A DNA stretch of 5,010 nt from Bacillota bacterium. Lineage in GTDB: Bacteria; Bacillota; Clostridia; Oscillospirales; Butyricicoccaceae. Position 1 is the stretch's first letter; every line of letters starts with the position of its first letter. The position numbers and the translations under genes are program-made. Under the pieces are notes generated by a model, which saw only the letters and a program-made list of their open reading frames with translations, was not told the DNA's origin and searched no databases. This document shows, one piece after another, positions 1-5,010 of this stretch. The stretch covers positions 1 to 5,010 of the forward strand of contig JAUZPW010000142.1 in the NCBI GenBank assembly GCA_030705725.1, read 5' to 3'.

Positions 1-383
1 AAATAAAAGACGGAATTATATACAGCCTTGTTAAAAACAACGTGCCGTTTGTTCTGACAGGGTCCATCCGCGACGACGGTCCGCTGCCCGAGGTTATCGG
101 CGACGTGTACGAGGGGCAGGACGCAATGCGCGCGCTGGTGCGAAAGGCTACGACGGTGATTTGCCTTGCAACTCAGCTTCACTCGATCGCCACGGGAAAT
201 ATGGCGCCTTCATTCCGCAAAGTGAACGGCGTAATCAGGCCGCTTTATTTTTATTCGGTGGATATTTCCGAATTTGTGGCAAACAAGCTCCGGGACAGGG
301 GCAGCATGTGCGCCGTTACAATGGTTACTAATGTGCAGGATTTCATAAAGCATGTCGCGGCGGGAGTTTTGGAACAGCAATGA
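1..383 (+). CDS. LOR/SDH-domain (ornithine cyclodeaminase-like) enzyme, C-terminal part
   Basis: The frame is open from the left edge; the first full codon is at position 3 and the TGA is at 381-383, so about 126 C-terminal residues are present. A GTG at 42 is only an internal valine, because the reading frame and the family similarity continue upstream of it. The recognisable stretches are VPFVLTGSIRDDGPLPEV, then QDAMRALVR, LATQLHSIATGNM, the YSVDIS segment and the end VTNVQDFI. I recognise this pattern from memory as the 'LOR/SDH bifunctional enzyme conserved region' family (TIGR00300). That family includes archaeal-type NAD-dependent ornithine cyclodeaminase and the C-terminal half of cyanobacterial arginine-degrading AgrE/ArgZ-type enzymes. 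The likely role is cytoplasmic ornithine or arginine catabolism; the exact substrate is not decided by this fragment. Full-length members are roughly 400 residues, so the N-terminal two thirds lie outside the window. Confidence 0.85.
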   Translation, partial: IKDGIIYSLVKNNVPFVLTGSIRDDGPLPEVIGDVYEGQDAMRALVRKATTVICLATQLHSIATGNMAPSFRKVNGVIRPLYFYSVDISEFVANKLRDRGSMCAVTMVTNVQDFIKHVAAGVLEQQ

Positions 384-417
384 ATGTTTTTAATTCCGCC
401 GCTGCCGCCGCTTTTTT
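357..417 (+). terminator. Possible intrinsic terminator overlapping the end of the first gene
   Basis: GCGGCGG (357-363, inside the last codons of the gene) is complementary to CCGCCGC (405-411), which is followed at once by six T residues (412-417). CAGC (375-378) can extend the 3' arm by pairing with GCTG (401-404), leaving an 11-nt bulge on the 5' side and a loop of about 22 nt. The long loop and bulge make this weaker than a textbook terminator. A second CCGCCGC at 396-402 offers a competing pairing. It is the only terminator-like structure between the stop codon and the next promoter. Confidence 0.4.
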
Positions 418-503
418 CGCAACTATAGTGCTTATTTAACAAAAAGTATCTTTTTTTACCGGTTTTAGCAACAACATTCGGCTTTTTGACCATTAAAAGT
501 CAG

Positions 504-543
504 CACCTGTTTTTATTCGGTATGATATAATAAAAACGAGGTG
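504..543. repeat. Inverted repeat spanning promoter -10 and ribosome binding site
   Basis: CACCT (504-508) is complementary to AGGTG (539-543). TTTTTATT (510-517) is complementary to AATAAAAA (529-536). The arms differ by only G509 opposite CG (537-538), and the loop is 11 nt (518-528). The right arm contains most of the ribosome binding site, and the -10 lies across the loop and right arm. In RNA transcribed from upstream the hairpin would hide the ribosome binding site. In RNA started from the local promoter the left arm is absent. It could alternatively be a DNA operator. Confidence 0.6.
523..531 (+). promoter_or_regulatory. Extended -10 promoter for the phosphodiester glycosidase gene
   Basis: TGATATAAT is a perfect TGnTATAAT extended -10 element, with TATAAT at 526-531. 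No convincing -35 box stands at 16-18 bp; the best upstream match, TTGACC at 486-491, is too far away. Extended -10 promoters often work without a good -35. Transcription would start near 538, placing the GAGGTG ribosome binding site (538-543) at the very 5' end of the mRNA, 7 nt before the TTG start. Confidence 0.6.
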
Positions 544-550
544 CGATTTT

Positions 551-1963
551 TTGAAACCATCAGATAAAGGATACGCTGAAAGCAATAACGGGACGAACAC
601 GCTTAACAGGGATAAAGAATATTACGGGGGGTCGTTATTTACCGACGAACCCGGCGAGGATTTTACACGCGTCTGGAATGAAGTCCACGACGGGGCTGGA
701 GACGTTTACAGCGAAAAGCGGACGGCCGAGGCTGTGAGTCGGGAAATCGCGGATATAATGGGCCGGTTAGACACGGGCAAAAGCAATGAAAAAAGGCGCA
801 CCGGCCGCGGGATCGTTAAAAAATTATGCTCTTTGCTTATTATTTTCTCAGCTCTTTATTGTACCGCCGTTTTTTCAGATATACCATTTCTGGCGAAATG
901 GCGGACGATTTACATAGAAACCGCTATGACGACCAAAAACCATCAATGGCTGGCAACAGCGTTTATCCCGAAATTCGTCATCGACAGGGTAACGGAGAGC
1001 TCGGACGAGATTCAGGAGCAGCAGTACGGTATTTCAAGCCACTGGGGCGCGGGCAGTTTTCACGAGAGGGATCTTTATCATCAGTGGAAGAAGGAAAAAG
1101 GCAAATTTGCCGCGTTTTTCAGCGAAATAGATCAAAACAGCTTTAACGACTTTATGAAAGAGCATCCCGACGAATTTATAAACGAGAAAAAATATCTGGT
1201 GATCGACAAGGCCGGACTTAACGACGGCGGAACACCCATTAAAACGGTTTTCGGAGATCAGGTGCTCGCGATCGACACCGAAAACGCCATAACCATAATC
1301 AAAGTCGAAGGGGACGGCTATGTCGGCAGGCTAGCCATAGTAAAGGACCCGTCGCGCGTCGGACTTGGTCTGAGCAGGAACTTTGACGAGAGAGGCGCGA
1401 CCATCGGAGATATTGCTGAATACAACAACGCCGTTTTGGCGATAAACGCGAGCGGGTTTTACGATCCCAACGGAAAAGGCGACGGCGGCAACGCTTACGG
1501 CCTCGTTATTTCAAAAGGGAAAATACTGAAAAAGGCGCTGGGATATTCCTTTAAGACTATCGCTCTCGACGAAAGCAACAGGCTGAACGTCGGGAATTTT
1601 AAGAATCTGTCAAAGTTCCGCGACGCGGCGGAGTTTAAACCCGCTCTAATCATCGACGGGGAGGTTCTTGTCTCGGGGTCCGCCGGGTGGGGCATTCAGC
1701 CGCGCTCCGCAATCGGGCAAAGCAAAAAGGGCGAAATTCTTCTTCTTATAGTCGACGGGAGGGCACCGGGGTATTCGATCGGCTGCACCGTCGGTGAACT
1801 TGCATCAATTATGAAGCGCTACGGGGCTTATGAAGCCTGCAACCTGGACGGCGGATCATCGAGCCTTATGTATTACAATGGGCGCGAAATAAGCAAGCCG
1901 TCGGCCGCAAACAAGGTAAACGGCAGAAACGTTCCGAACGGCTTTGTGGTTTACGGCAGATAA
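551..1963 (+). CDS. Membrane-anchored phosphodiester glycosidase family protein (NAGPA-like domain)
   Basis: The start is TTG, chosen because GAGGTG lies 7 nt upstream; the product is 470 residues. Residues 1-90 are hydrophilic and end in a basic cluster (KRRTGRGIVKK). A single hydrophobic segment at about 92-110 with positive charges before it suggests an N-in signal anchor, placing the rest outside the membrane. Next comes the family-typical stretch TAMTTKNHQWLAT (125-137). The C-terminal domain shows AINASGF (297-303), PALIIDGE (364-371), RSAIGQ (385-390), LLIVDGR (398-404), NLDGGSSS (431-438) and the terminal GFVVYG. These are hallmarks of the DUF2233/NAGPA family, named for the mammalian enzyme that uncovers mannose-6-phosphate by removing GlcNAc from a phosphodiester. 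Bacterial relatives are often annotated as exopolysaccharide biosynthesis proteins. The natural substrate is unknown; an envelope or exopolysaccharide sugar phosphodiester is a guess. The hydrophilic N-terminal extension is longer than I expect for clostridial members. The gene appears monocistronic with its own promoter. Confidence 0.9.
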   Translation: MKPSDKGYAESNNGTNTLNRDKEYYGGSLFTDEPGEDFTRVWNEVHDGAGDVYSEKRTAEAVSREIADIMGRLDTGKSNEKRRTGRGIVKKLCSLLIIFSALYCTAVFSDIPFLAKWRTIYIETAMTTKNHQWLATAFIPKFVIDRVTESSDEIQEQQYGISSHWGAGSFHERDLYHQWKKEKGKFAAFFSEIDQNSFNDFMKEHPDEFINEKKYLVIDKAGLNDGGTPIKTVFGDQVLAIDTENAITIIKVEGDGYVGRLAIVKDPSRVGLGLSRNFDERGATIGDIAEYNNAVLAINASGFYDPNGKGDGGNAYGLVISKGKILKKALGYSFKTIALDESNRLNVGNFKNLSKFRDAAEFKPALIIDGEVLVSGSAGWGIQPRSAIGQSKKGEILLLIVDGRAPGYSIGCTVGELASIMKRYGAYEACNLDGGSSSLMYYNGREISKPSAANKVNGRNVPNGFVVYGR

Positions 1964-1997
1964 AAGCGCGGAGGAGAAAGAGGAAGCGTTTGCCGTA
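1952..1997 (+). other. Long-loop inverted repeat across the glycosidase stop codon
   Basis: TACGGCA (1952-1958) is perfectly complementary to TGCCGTA (1991-1997), enclosing the TAA stop and a purine-rich 32-nt loop with a small inner CGC/GCG pairing. No T tract follows, so it is not a standard intrinsic terminator. It could protect the mRNA 3' end or arise by chance. Confidence 0.3.
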
Positions 1998-2047
1998 GCC
2001 GGCTAATAAAACACGCATATAATGTAAGGAACGGCATATGTTTTTAA

Positions 2048-2088
2048 CGTGCGGCAGGGCACGCGACGACGGAATAACGTCATTTTTT
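2048..2088 (+). terminator. Weak terminator-like hairpins after the glycosidase gene
   Basis: Two small stems occur together. CGTGC (2048-2052) pairs with GCACG (2059-2063) over a 6-nt loop. GACG (2068-2071) pairs with CGTC (2078-2081) over 6 nt and is followed by A and six T residues. A 4-bp stem is weak for termination, but nothing stronger lies between the glycosidase stop and the next promoter. Apart from these, 1998-2116 holds no convincing feature. Confidence 0.25.
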
Positions 2089-2116
2089 GCAAATTTTCAA
2101 AATTAAAAGATACTTC

Positions 2117-2144
2117 TTGATTTTTATATAAGATATGGTAAAAT
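2117..2144 (+). promoter_or_regulatory. Promoter driving the c-di-GMP riboswitch transcript
   Basis: A -35 box TTGATT (2117-2122), a 16-bp AT-rich spacer and a -10 box TAAAAT (2139-2144) preceded by TG (2136-2137) give a TGnTAAAAT extended -10. This fits a housekeeping sigma-A-type promoter. Initiation is expected near 2150-2152, leaving about 25 nt of leader before the aptamer and a 5' untranslated region of about 160 nt, as usual for riboswitch leaders. Confidence 0.65.
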
Positions 2145-2176
2145 TGAATAAAATGACTGGGAAAATTTAATATCGA

Positions 2177-2261
2177 ATGTGAAATGCAAAACAGATGAAA
2201 ATCTGTGACGCAAAACTGCAGGATCTAAATCTCTCGGAGATATGATAGCCAGTTGCCGCAT
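2177..2261 (+). promoter_or_regulatory. Cyclic-di-GMP-I (GEMM-I) riboswitch aptamer
   Basis: The diagnostic elements appear in order. A closing helix pairs ATGTG (2177-2181) with CGCAT (2257-2261). The GCAAAAC joining segment starts at 2186. A GNRA hairpin CAGAT-GAAA-ATCTG spans 2192-2205, followed by the conserved GACGCAAA (2207-2214). The second arm carries a tetraloop-receptor-like CTAAA...TATG around the stem CTC-TCG-GAG. The conserved ATAGC then leads into GTTGCCG. Aligned from memory with the Vibrio cholerae Vc2 aptamer, ligand-contacting G20, A47 and C92 correspond to G2186, A2213 and C2256. G at position 20 points to c-di-GMP rather than the cGAMP-preferring variants that carry A there. 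It sits directly before the secreted protein gene, and its 3' strand overlaps the terminator at 2255-2287, so it is a transcriptional switch. The overlap predicts that ligand binding prevents termination (ON switch). Confidence 0.93.
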
Positions 2262-2290
2262 GCAATTTATTTGCCTGCGGCTTTTTTATT
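2255..2290 (+). terminator. Riboswitch expression-platform intrinsic terminator
   Basis: GCCGCA (2255-2260) pairs with TGCGGC (2276-2281). After a single T/C mismatch, GCAA (2262-2265) pairs with TTGC (2271-2274) around a TTTAT loop. Six T residues follow directly (2282-2287), then ATT. The 5' arm shares 2255-2261 with the aptamer, including the expected ligand-contacting C2256 and the 3' strand of the closing helix, so the two folds are mutually exclusive. The hairpin ends 29 nt before the start codon of the controlled gene. Confidence 0.92.
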
Positions 2291-2309
2291 TTACATATGG
2301 GATGGCGCT

Positions 2310-4199
2310 ATGAAGAAAACGATTATTGTATCAGCAATAATACTCGCTATGCTGAGCTCGGTTATGGCCGGGACTCTGGCGAGCTATGTCGTTTCGCTTG
2401 ACAGCGTCGCATCGGGAAGCACCGTCGCAAAGGAATTTATTTTTCTCGAGGACGGGCAGGACACCTTTCAGGATAATGTGAACATAGCTCCCACGGAGAC
2501 AGTTATCTGGCAGTTTGCCGTGAAAAACTACGACAGCCGCGCGATTTCCGAGGTGGATTTATACTACGCTCTCACGTTTGATATATATGCTCTTCCCGGG
2601 AGCAACGCAATCGATCCGCTGGTAGTAACGGTCAAAGATAAAAACGGCAGCATTGTCGGCATGAATAAAGGCGTCGGGCAAATGGAGATAACCGGAGTAT
2701 TTCCGCTCTCACCGGAGGGTCAAAGCGCCGCCTATACCGTGGAAATTTACTGGCCTAAAGATTCGGACGTCGACAACGCCTATATAGACTTTAATTACGG
2801 AACTGGAATAAAGGTTTCGGCCACGGCTTCGCAGCTGCCGGTGGGAACTCTGAACCCCGGAAACGGCGGCGACACGGGAACGGCTCCAACGAACAAAACC
2901 TTCGTTAATTCGGTCAACAAAAGCACCGCCGCGCCGGAGGATATATTAAACTATACGCTTTATCCCCAGAATACAGGCAGCCAGCTTTTATCAAACGCCA
3001 GGCTCCGTGAGCAGATCCCAGCCGGAGCCTCATATGTGACGGGCAGCATTTCGGGCGGAGGAACCGCATCCGACGATAACGGAGACGGAGCCGTCGACTC
3101 TGTTTCCTGGAGCTTCGGGAGCAATACGGCCGGGACTACCGGCACAGGTACGATACTTACCCAGGGAGTGTCTGAGACTACAGAAATTCAGGAATGGGGA
3201 GTAACGGACATATATATAGACAAAGATTTTCCATCCCTTTCGTTTGATGGCAATAAATTAATAACTACCGCCAAAAAGAACGAGACGACAAACAGCCTTG
3301 TAAGATTCGAGCTGTCGGATATCCCTTCCAACGCGGTTATAGACAGCGCAGATTTGGGCATGACGGTTTACGCAAGCCGGTCGAACCATACCGACAGCGT
3401 TTATAAAATGGTCACTTCCTGGACGGAGAGCGCCTCATGGAACGACTCGAACGGGTCGAGCAGCGGAGACTGGGCGAACGGTTCGTTCAGTTCGAGCGAT
3501 TACGCGTCGGGCAGCCTTGGCACTATATCGCCAAGCTCCGCGGGATTAAAAACGCTGAGCATTAAAAACACCGTTCAGAGCTGGGTAACAAGCCCGTCAA
3601 GCAATAAAGGGCTGGTTCTGATAACTACCGGCAGCGATTCGGGCGACGTAAGGTATTACGATTCTGAAGAATTTTTCTATCCTTCGAGGAGCCCTAAGCT
3701 TACGGTGACCTGGCATGTACCCGGTACGTCAGCCGCAATCGGCACGAGCAGGATGCAGGCCTCGCAGTCGCTTGTGAGGAGCGGAGACAATATTACTGTC
3801 TCGCTGACGCTGAATAATACTTCTGGGTCCAACATAACAAACGTCGTGCCATCGATAAGCTCCACCGGCGCTTCGGTTACAAAAGTAAGCGGGCCCGCCG
3901 CATCCTATGTCACCGTGCCCGCATCAGGGTCTTTGACATTATCCTGGACTTACCGGGCGGAATCGGCGGCGTCCCCGGGTTCGGTGGTATTTCGCGCGAC
4001 CGCCACAAACGGGACGGCATCGTGGTCTGAATCCACATCGAATAGCGTGCTTATTTGTCCCTCTATGGGCTTTCAGGTTAAAATTAAGGCCGGAACAGTC
4101 AATCCCATATACAGCACGGCGACTTTTTACGACGACAACGTATATCCGCAAGGGAAAGACACAAACCGTGTCGTAACAAAGATAGGGACCGCTTCCTGA
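2310..4199 (+). CDS. Secreted multidomain surface/matrix protein under c-di-GMP riboswitch control (DUF11, DNRLRE-like)
   Basis: The ATG at 2310 was chosen because it begins a signal peptide (MKKTIIVSAIILAMLSSVMA), has a GGGATGG just upstream and lies past the terminator; the product is 629 residues. The signal followed by AGTLASYV (20-27) and AKEFIF (40-45) resembles SipW-dependent, TasA-like proteins; residues 22-172 are probably a beta-rich domain of that kind. About 193-285 look like a DUF11 repeat, including the calcium-loop-like DDNGDGAVD (255-263). About 296-470 match a DNRLRE/CBM96-like domain: DIYIDKDFPSL, VRFELSDIP, SWTESASWND, NKGLVL and SPKLTVTW. About 480-582 are a second DUF11/CARDB-like domain, and the last 47 residues are unrecognised. 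No LPXTG signal or C-terminal membrane helix is present, so it may be released or matrix-associated. Ser, Thr, Asn and Gly are abundant. The likely role is biofilm matrix, adhesion or glycan binding, inferred from domains and riboswitch control. The gene is monocistronic. Confidence 0.88.
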   Translation: MKKTIIVSAIILAMLSSVMAGTLASYVVSLDSVASGSTVAKEFIFLEDGQDTFQDNVNIAPTETVIWQFAVKNYDSRAISEVDLYYALTFDIYALPGSNAIDPLVVTVKDKNGSIVGMNKGVGQMEITGVFPLSPEGQSAAYTVEIYWPKDSDVDNAYIDFNYGTGIKVSATASQLPVGTLNPGNGGDTGTAPTNKTFVNSVNKSTAAPEDILNYTLYPQNTGSQLLSNARLREQIPAGASYVTGSISGGGTASDDNGDGAVDSVSWSFGSNTAGTTGTGTILTQGVSETTEIQEWGVTDIYIDKDFPSLSFDGNKLITTAKKNETTNSLVRFELSDIPSNAVIDSADLGMTVYASRSNHTDSVYKMVTSWTESASWNDSNGSSSGDWANGSFSSSDYASGSLGTISPSSAGLKTLSIKNTVQSWVTSPSSNKGLVLITTGSDSGDVRYYDSEEFFYPSRSPKLTVTWHVPGTSAAIGTSRMQASQSLVRSGDNITVSLTLNNTSGSNITNVVPSISSTGASVTKVSGPAASYVTVPASGSLTLSWTYRAESAASPGSVVFRATATNGTASWSESTSNSVLICPSMGFQVKIKAGTVNPIYSTATFYDDNVYPQGKDTNRVVTKIGTAS

Positions 4200-4223
4200 G
4201 CTTCTGAAAAAGCGGCCGCCTTT

Positions 4224-4356
4224 CGAGAGGGAATCCAATTCCCCCTCGAGCTTCCTCTTGGTGCGGGCAAAACCGATGGTTTTGTCCAGTGTGTCCTTCG
4301 GCGGCGCATGTCCGCCTGCGGACAAATCCAGCGTTAAGGGGTTCCGACCCCTTAAC
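4224..4356. repeat. Cluster of four hairpins, possible dispersed intergenic element
   Basis: Four inverted repeats follow one another. At 4224-4248, CGAG+GGGAAT pairs with ATTCCC+CTCG around a CCA loop, with one A/C mismatch. At 4265-4287, GGGCAAAACC pairs with GGTTTTGTCC around GAT, with one G-T pair. At 4309-4324, TGTCCG pairs with CGGACA around CCTG. At 4333-4356, GTTAAGGGGT pairs perfectly with ACCCCTTAAC around TCCG. None has its own T tract, and no gene is seen on either strand. The density of well-made hairpins between a stop codon and its terminator suggests a mobile, REP- or MITE-like intergenic repeat or a structured RNA. Repetition elsewhere in the genome cannot be seen from one copy. 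Confidence 0.5.
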
Positions 4357-4388
4357 AATTCCTCAACTACAATTTTTAGACAAGCTGG

Positions 4389-4434
4389 GCCGCAGCAAAA
4401 CGGTATGATTACCGTTTTGCCGCGGCTTTTTATA
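4389..4434 (+). terminator. Strong intrinsic terminator of the secreted protein gene
   Basis: GCCGC (4389-4393) pairs with GCGGC (4422-4426). After one A/C mismatch, GCAAAACGGT (4395-4404) pairs perfectly with ACCGTTTTGC (4411-4420) around the loop ATGATT. TTTTTATAT follows. This is the first T-tailed hairpin after the stop at 4199, 190 bp away, and it separates this unit from the aldolase gene. Confidence 0.93.
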
Positions 4435-4495
4435 TTGACTTTACCCGGGGGAGCATCTCATAGGGCTTGCAGAACAAGATAAAAAAAAGTAAACT
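4435..4495 (+). promoter_or_regulatory. Weak promoter candidates for the aldolase gene
   Basis: Because a strong terminator lies upstream, the aldolase gene needs its own promoter in 4435-4530. Two poor candidates are visible. TTGCAG (4467-4472), a 17-bp spacer and TAAACT (4490-4495) make one. TTGACT (4435-4440) with CATAGG (4459-4464, 18-bp spacer) makes the other. The AT-rich stretch 4470-4498 favours the first. Neither is close to consensus, so the gene may use an activator or another sigma factor. Confidence 0.25.
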
Positions 4496-4543
4496 TCTTT
4501 TGGGGCGTTAACAAGAATAACACAAAAACGGGAGGCGTTATTA

Positions 4544-5010
4544 TTGGACGAACAGAATCCAAAAGAGCTTATAATCCGGGCCGGGAAGGAGCTTTTAATA
4601 TCCGGCCTGGTATCGCGCACATGGGGAAACGTCAGCTGCCGCACGGGTGACAATACCTTTGCCGTAACGCCGAGCGGGCGCTCTTACGAAACGCTCAGCC
4701 CCGGCGAGATCGTAATTTGCAGGACGGAGGACTGCGCCTACGAGGGCGAAATCAAGCCTTCTTCCGAAAAAGGGATACACGCGCTTTTATACAGAACCCG
4801 CCCGGACGTCAACTTTATCATACACACCCATCAAAGCATGGCGTCAGCAGTGAGCGTCCTCGAAACCAAGAGCATTCCGTCTTCCGGCTTTTCCGAGCTG
4901 GGCGAAAACGTTCCGATCGCTGATTACGGCCTCCCCGGGAGCGGAAAGCTTAGGGAGAACGTTGGCAAAGCCATTGAGCGCTGCGGCGGACACGCGGTGA
5001 TTATGGCGCA
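4544..5010 (+). CDS. Class II aldolase/adducin family protein, N-terminal part
   Basis: The start is TTG at 4544 with GGGAGG (4530-4535) 8 nt upstream. The frame stays open to the right edge, giving 155 complete codons. Family landmarks are GLVSRTWGNVSCR (21-33), the phosphate-loop-like AVTPSG (40-45), KPSSE (71-75) with the glutamate expected at the catalytic position, HTH (94-96) as two zinc-ligand histidines, and GGHAVIMA (148-155). The third zinc histidine should lie just beyond the window in the usual NHG-type motif. These are features of zinc-dependent class II aldolases and epimerases: L-fuculose-1-phosphate aldolase, L-rhamnulose-1-phosphate aldolase and L-ribulose-5-phosphate 4-epimerase. 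The reaction is retro-aldol cleavage of a sugar phosphate, or epimerisation, in the cytoplasm. Length fits the first two thirds of a protein of about 210-230 residues. The substrate cannot be assigned from this part, and no sugar-operon neighbour is visible. Confidence 0.9.
   Translation, partial: MDEQNPKELIIRAGKELLISGLVSRTWGNVSCRTGDNTFAVTPSGRSYETLSPGEIVICRTEDCAYEGEIKPSSEKGIHALLYRTRPDVNFIIHTHQSMASAVSVLETKSIPSSGFSELGENVPIADYGLPGSGKLRENVGKAIERCGGHAVIMA

Noticed and set aside
251..493. Minus-strand ORF over the end of the LOR/SDH gene and the intergenic region
   Set aside because: The composition is Lys/Ser/Cys-rich low-complexity with no family resemblance, and it opposes a clearly recognised gene.
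486..531. TTGACC (486-491) as the -35 partner of TATAAT (526-531)
   Set aside because: The spacing is 34 bp, twice the workable distance; the promoter is better read as extended -10 without a -35.
826..1146. Plus-strand 106-residue ORF inside the glycosidase gene
   Set aside because: It is an out-of-frame shadow; the main frame has family motifs on both sides and a good ribosome binding site.
2038..2106. Small 22-codon ORF starting ATG after AAGGA, product beginning MFLTCGRARDDG
   Set aside because: It has a ribosome-binding-like site, but the nearby TATAAT (2018-2023) lacks a -35 and sits too close, the peptide has no recognisable character, and small hairpins run through it.
2253..2309. 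Earlier TTG start for the secreted protein, giving 19 extra N-terminal residues
   Set aside because: This start lies inside the aptamer/terminator structure and has no ribosome binding site, and the ATG at 2310 begins a typical signal peptide.
3939..4358. Minus-strand 139-residue open frame
   Set aside because: It covers the end of the secreted protein gene and the hairpin cluster, lacks a convincing ribosome binding site and promoter, and its reading across the hairpins is better explained as a structured element.
4717..4923. Plus-strand 68-residue ORF within the aldolase gene
   Set aside because: It is a shadow frame; the overlapping frame carries the PSSE and HTH class II aldolase motifs and runs open to the window end.

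Overview
The window looks like a chromosomal piece of a Gram-positive, clostridial-type bacterium, probably an uncultured gut or rumen Clostridia member. This placement is inference. It rests on purine-rich ribosome binding sites with TTG starts, a type I cyclic-di-GMP riboswitch of the kind common in Clostridia, strong intrinsic terminators, and a phosphodiester glycosidase and a secreted protein of types common in that class. No phage, transposase, CRISPR, tRNA or rRNA signal was seen.

Layout, all genes on the + strand. (1) 1-383: the C-terminal end of a LOR/SDH-type (archaeal-type ornithine cyclodeaminase-like) amino-acid enzyme, cut by the window edge. A possible long-loop terminator overlaps its stop codon. 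(2) 384-550: an extended -10 promoter lying inside a long inverted repeat that also covers the next ribosome binding site. (3) 551-1963: a membrane-anchored, extracytoplasmic phosphodiester glycosidase (NAGPA-like domain) with an unusual hydrophilic N-terminal extension. (4) 1964-2309: an intergenic control region with a good promoter, a complete c-di-GMP-I (GEMM-I) aptamer and an overlapping intrinsic terminator. (5) 2310-4199: a large secreted multidomain protein with a SipW/TasA-like N-terminus, a DUF11-like domain, a DNRLRE-like domain and a further DUF11/CARDB-like domain. (6) 4200-4543: a cluster of four hairpins, probably a dispersed intergenic element, then a strong terminator and a weakly defined promoter with a clear ribosome binding site. 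(7) 4544-5010: the N-terminal part of a class II aldolase (fuculose-phosphate aldolase / ribulose-phosphate epimerase family), cut by the right edge.

The most interesting unit is the riboswitch with the secreted protein. The 3' strand of the aptamer closing helix, and the cytosine expected to contact the ligand, both lie inside the 5' arm of the terminator. Ligand-bound aptamer and terminator therefore cannot coexist. This predicts an ON switch: high c-di-GMP should allow transcription of the matrix- or adhesin-like protein. The neighbouring glycosidase also faces outward and may act on envelope or exopolysaccharide, but it has its own promoter and no aptamer. The two flanking metabolic genes show no evident link to this unit.
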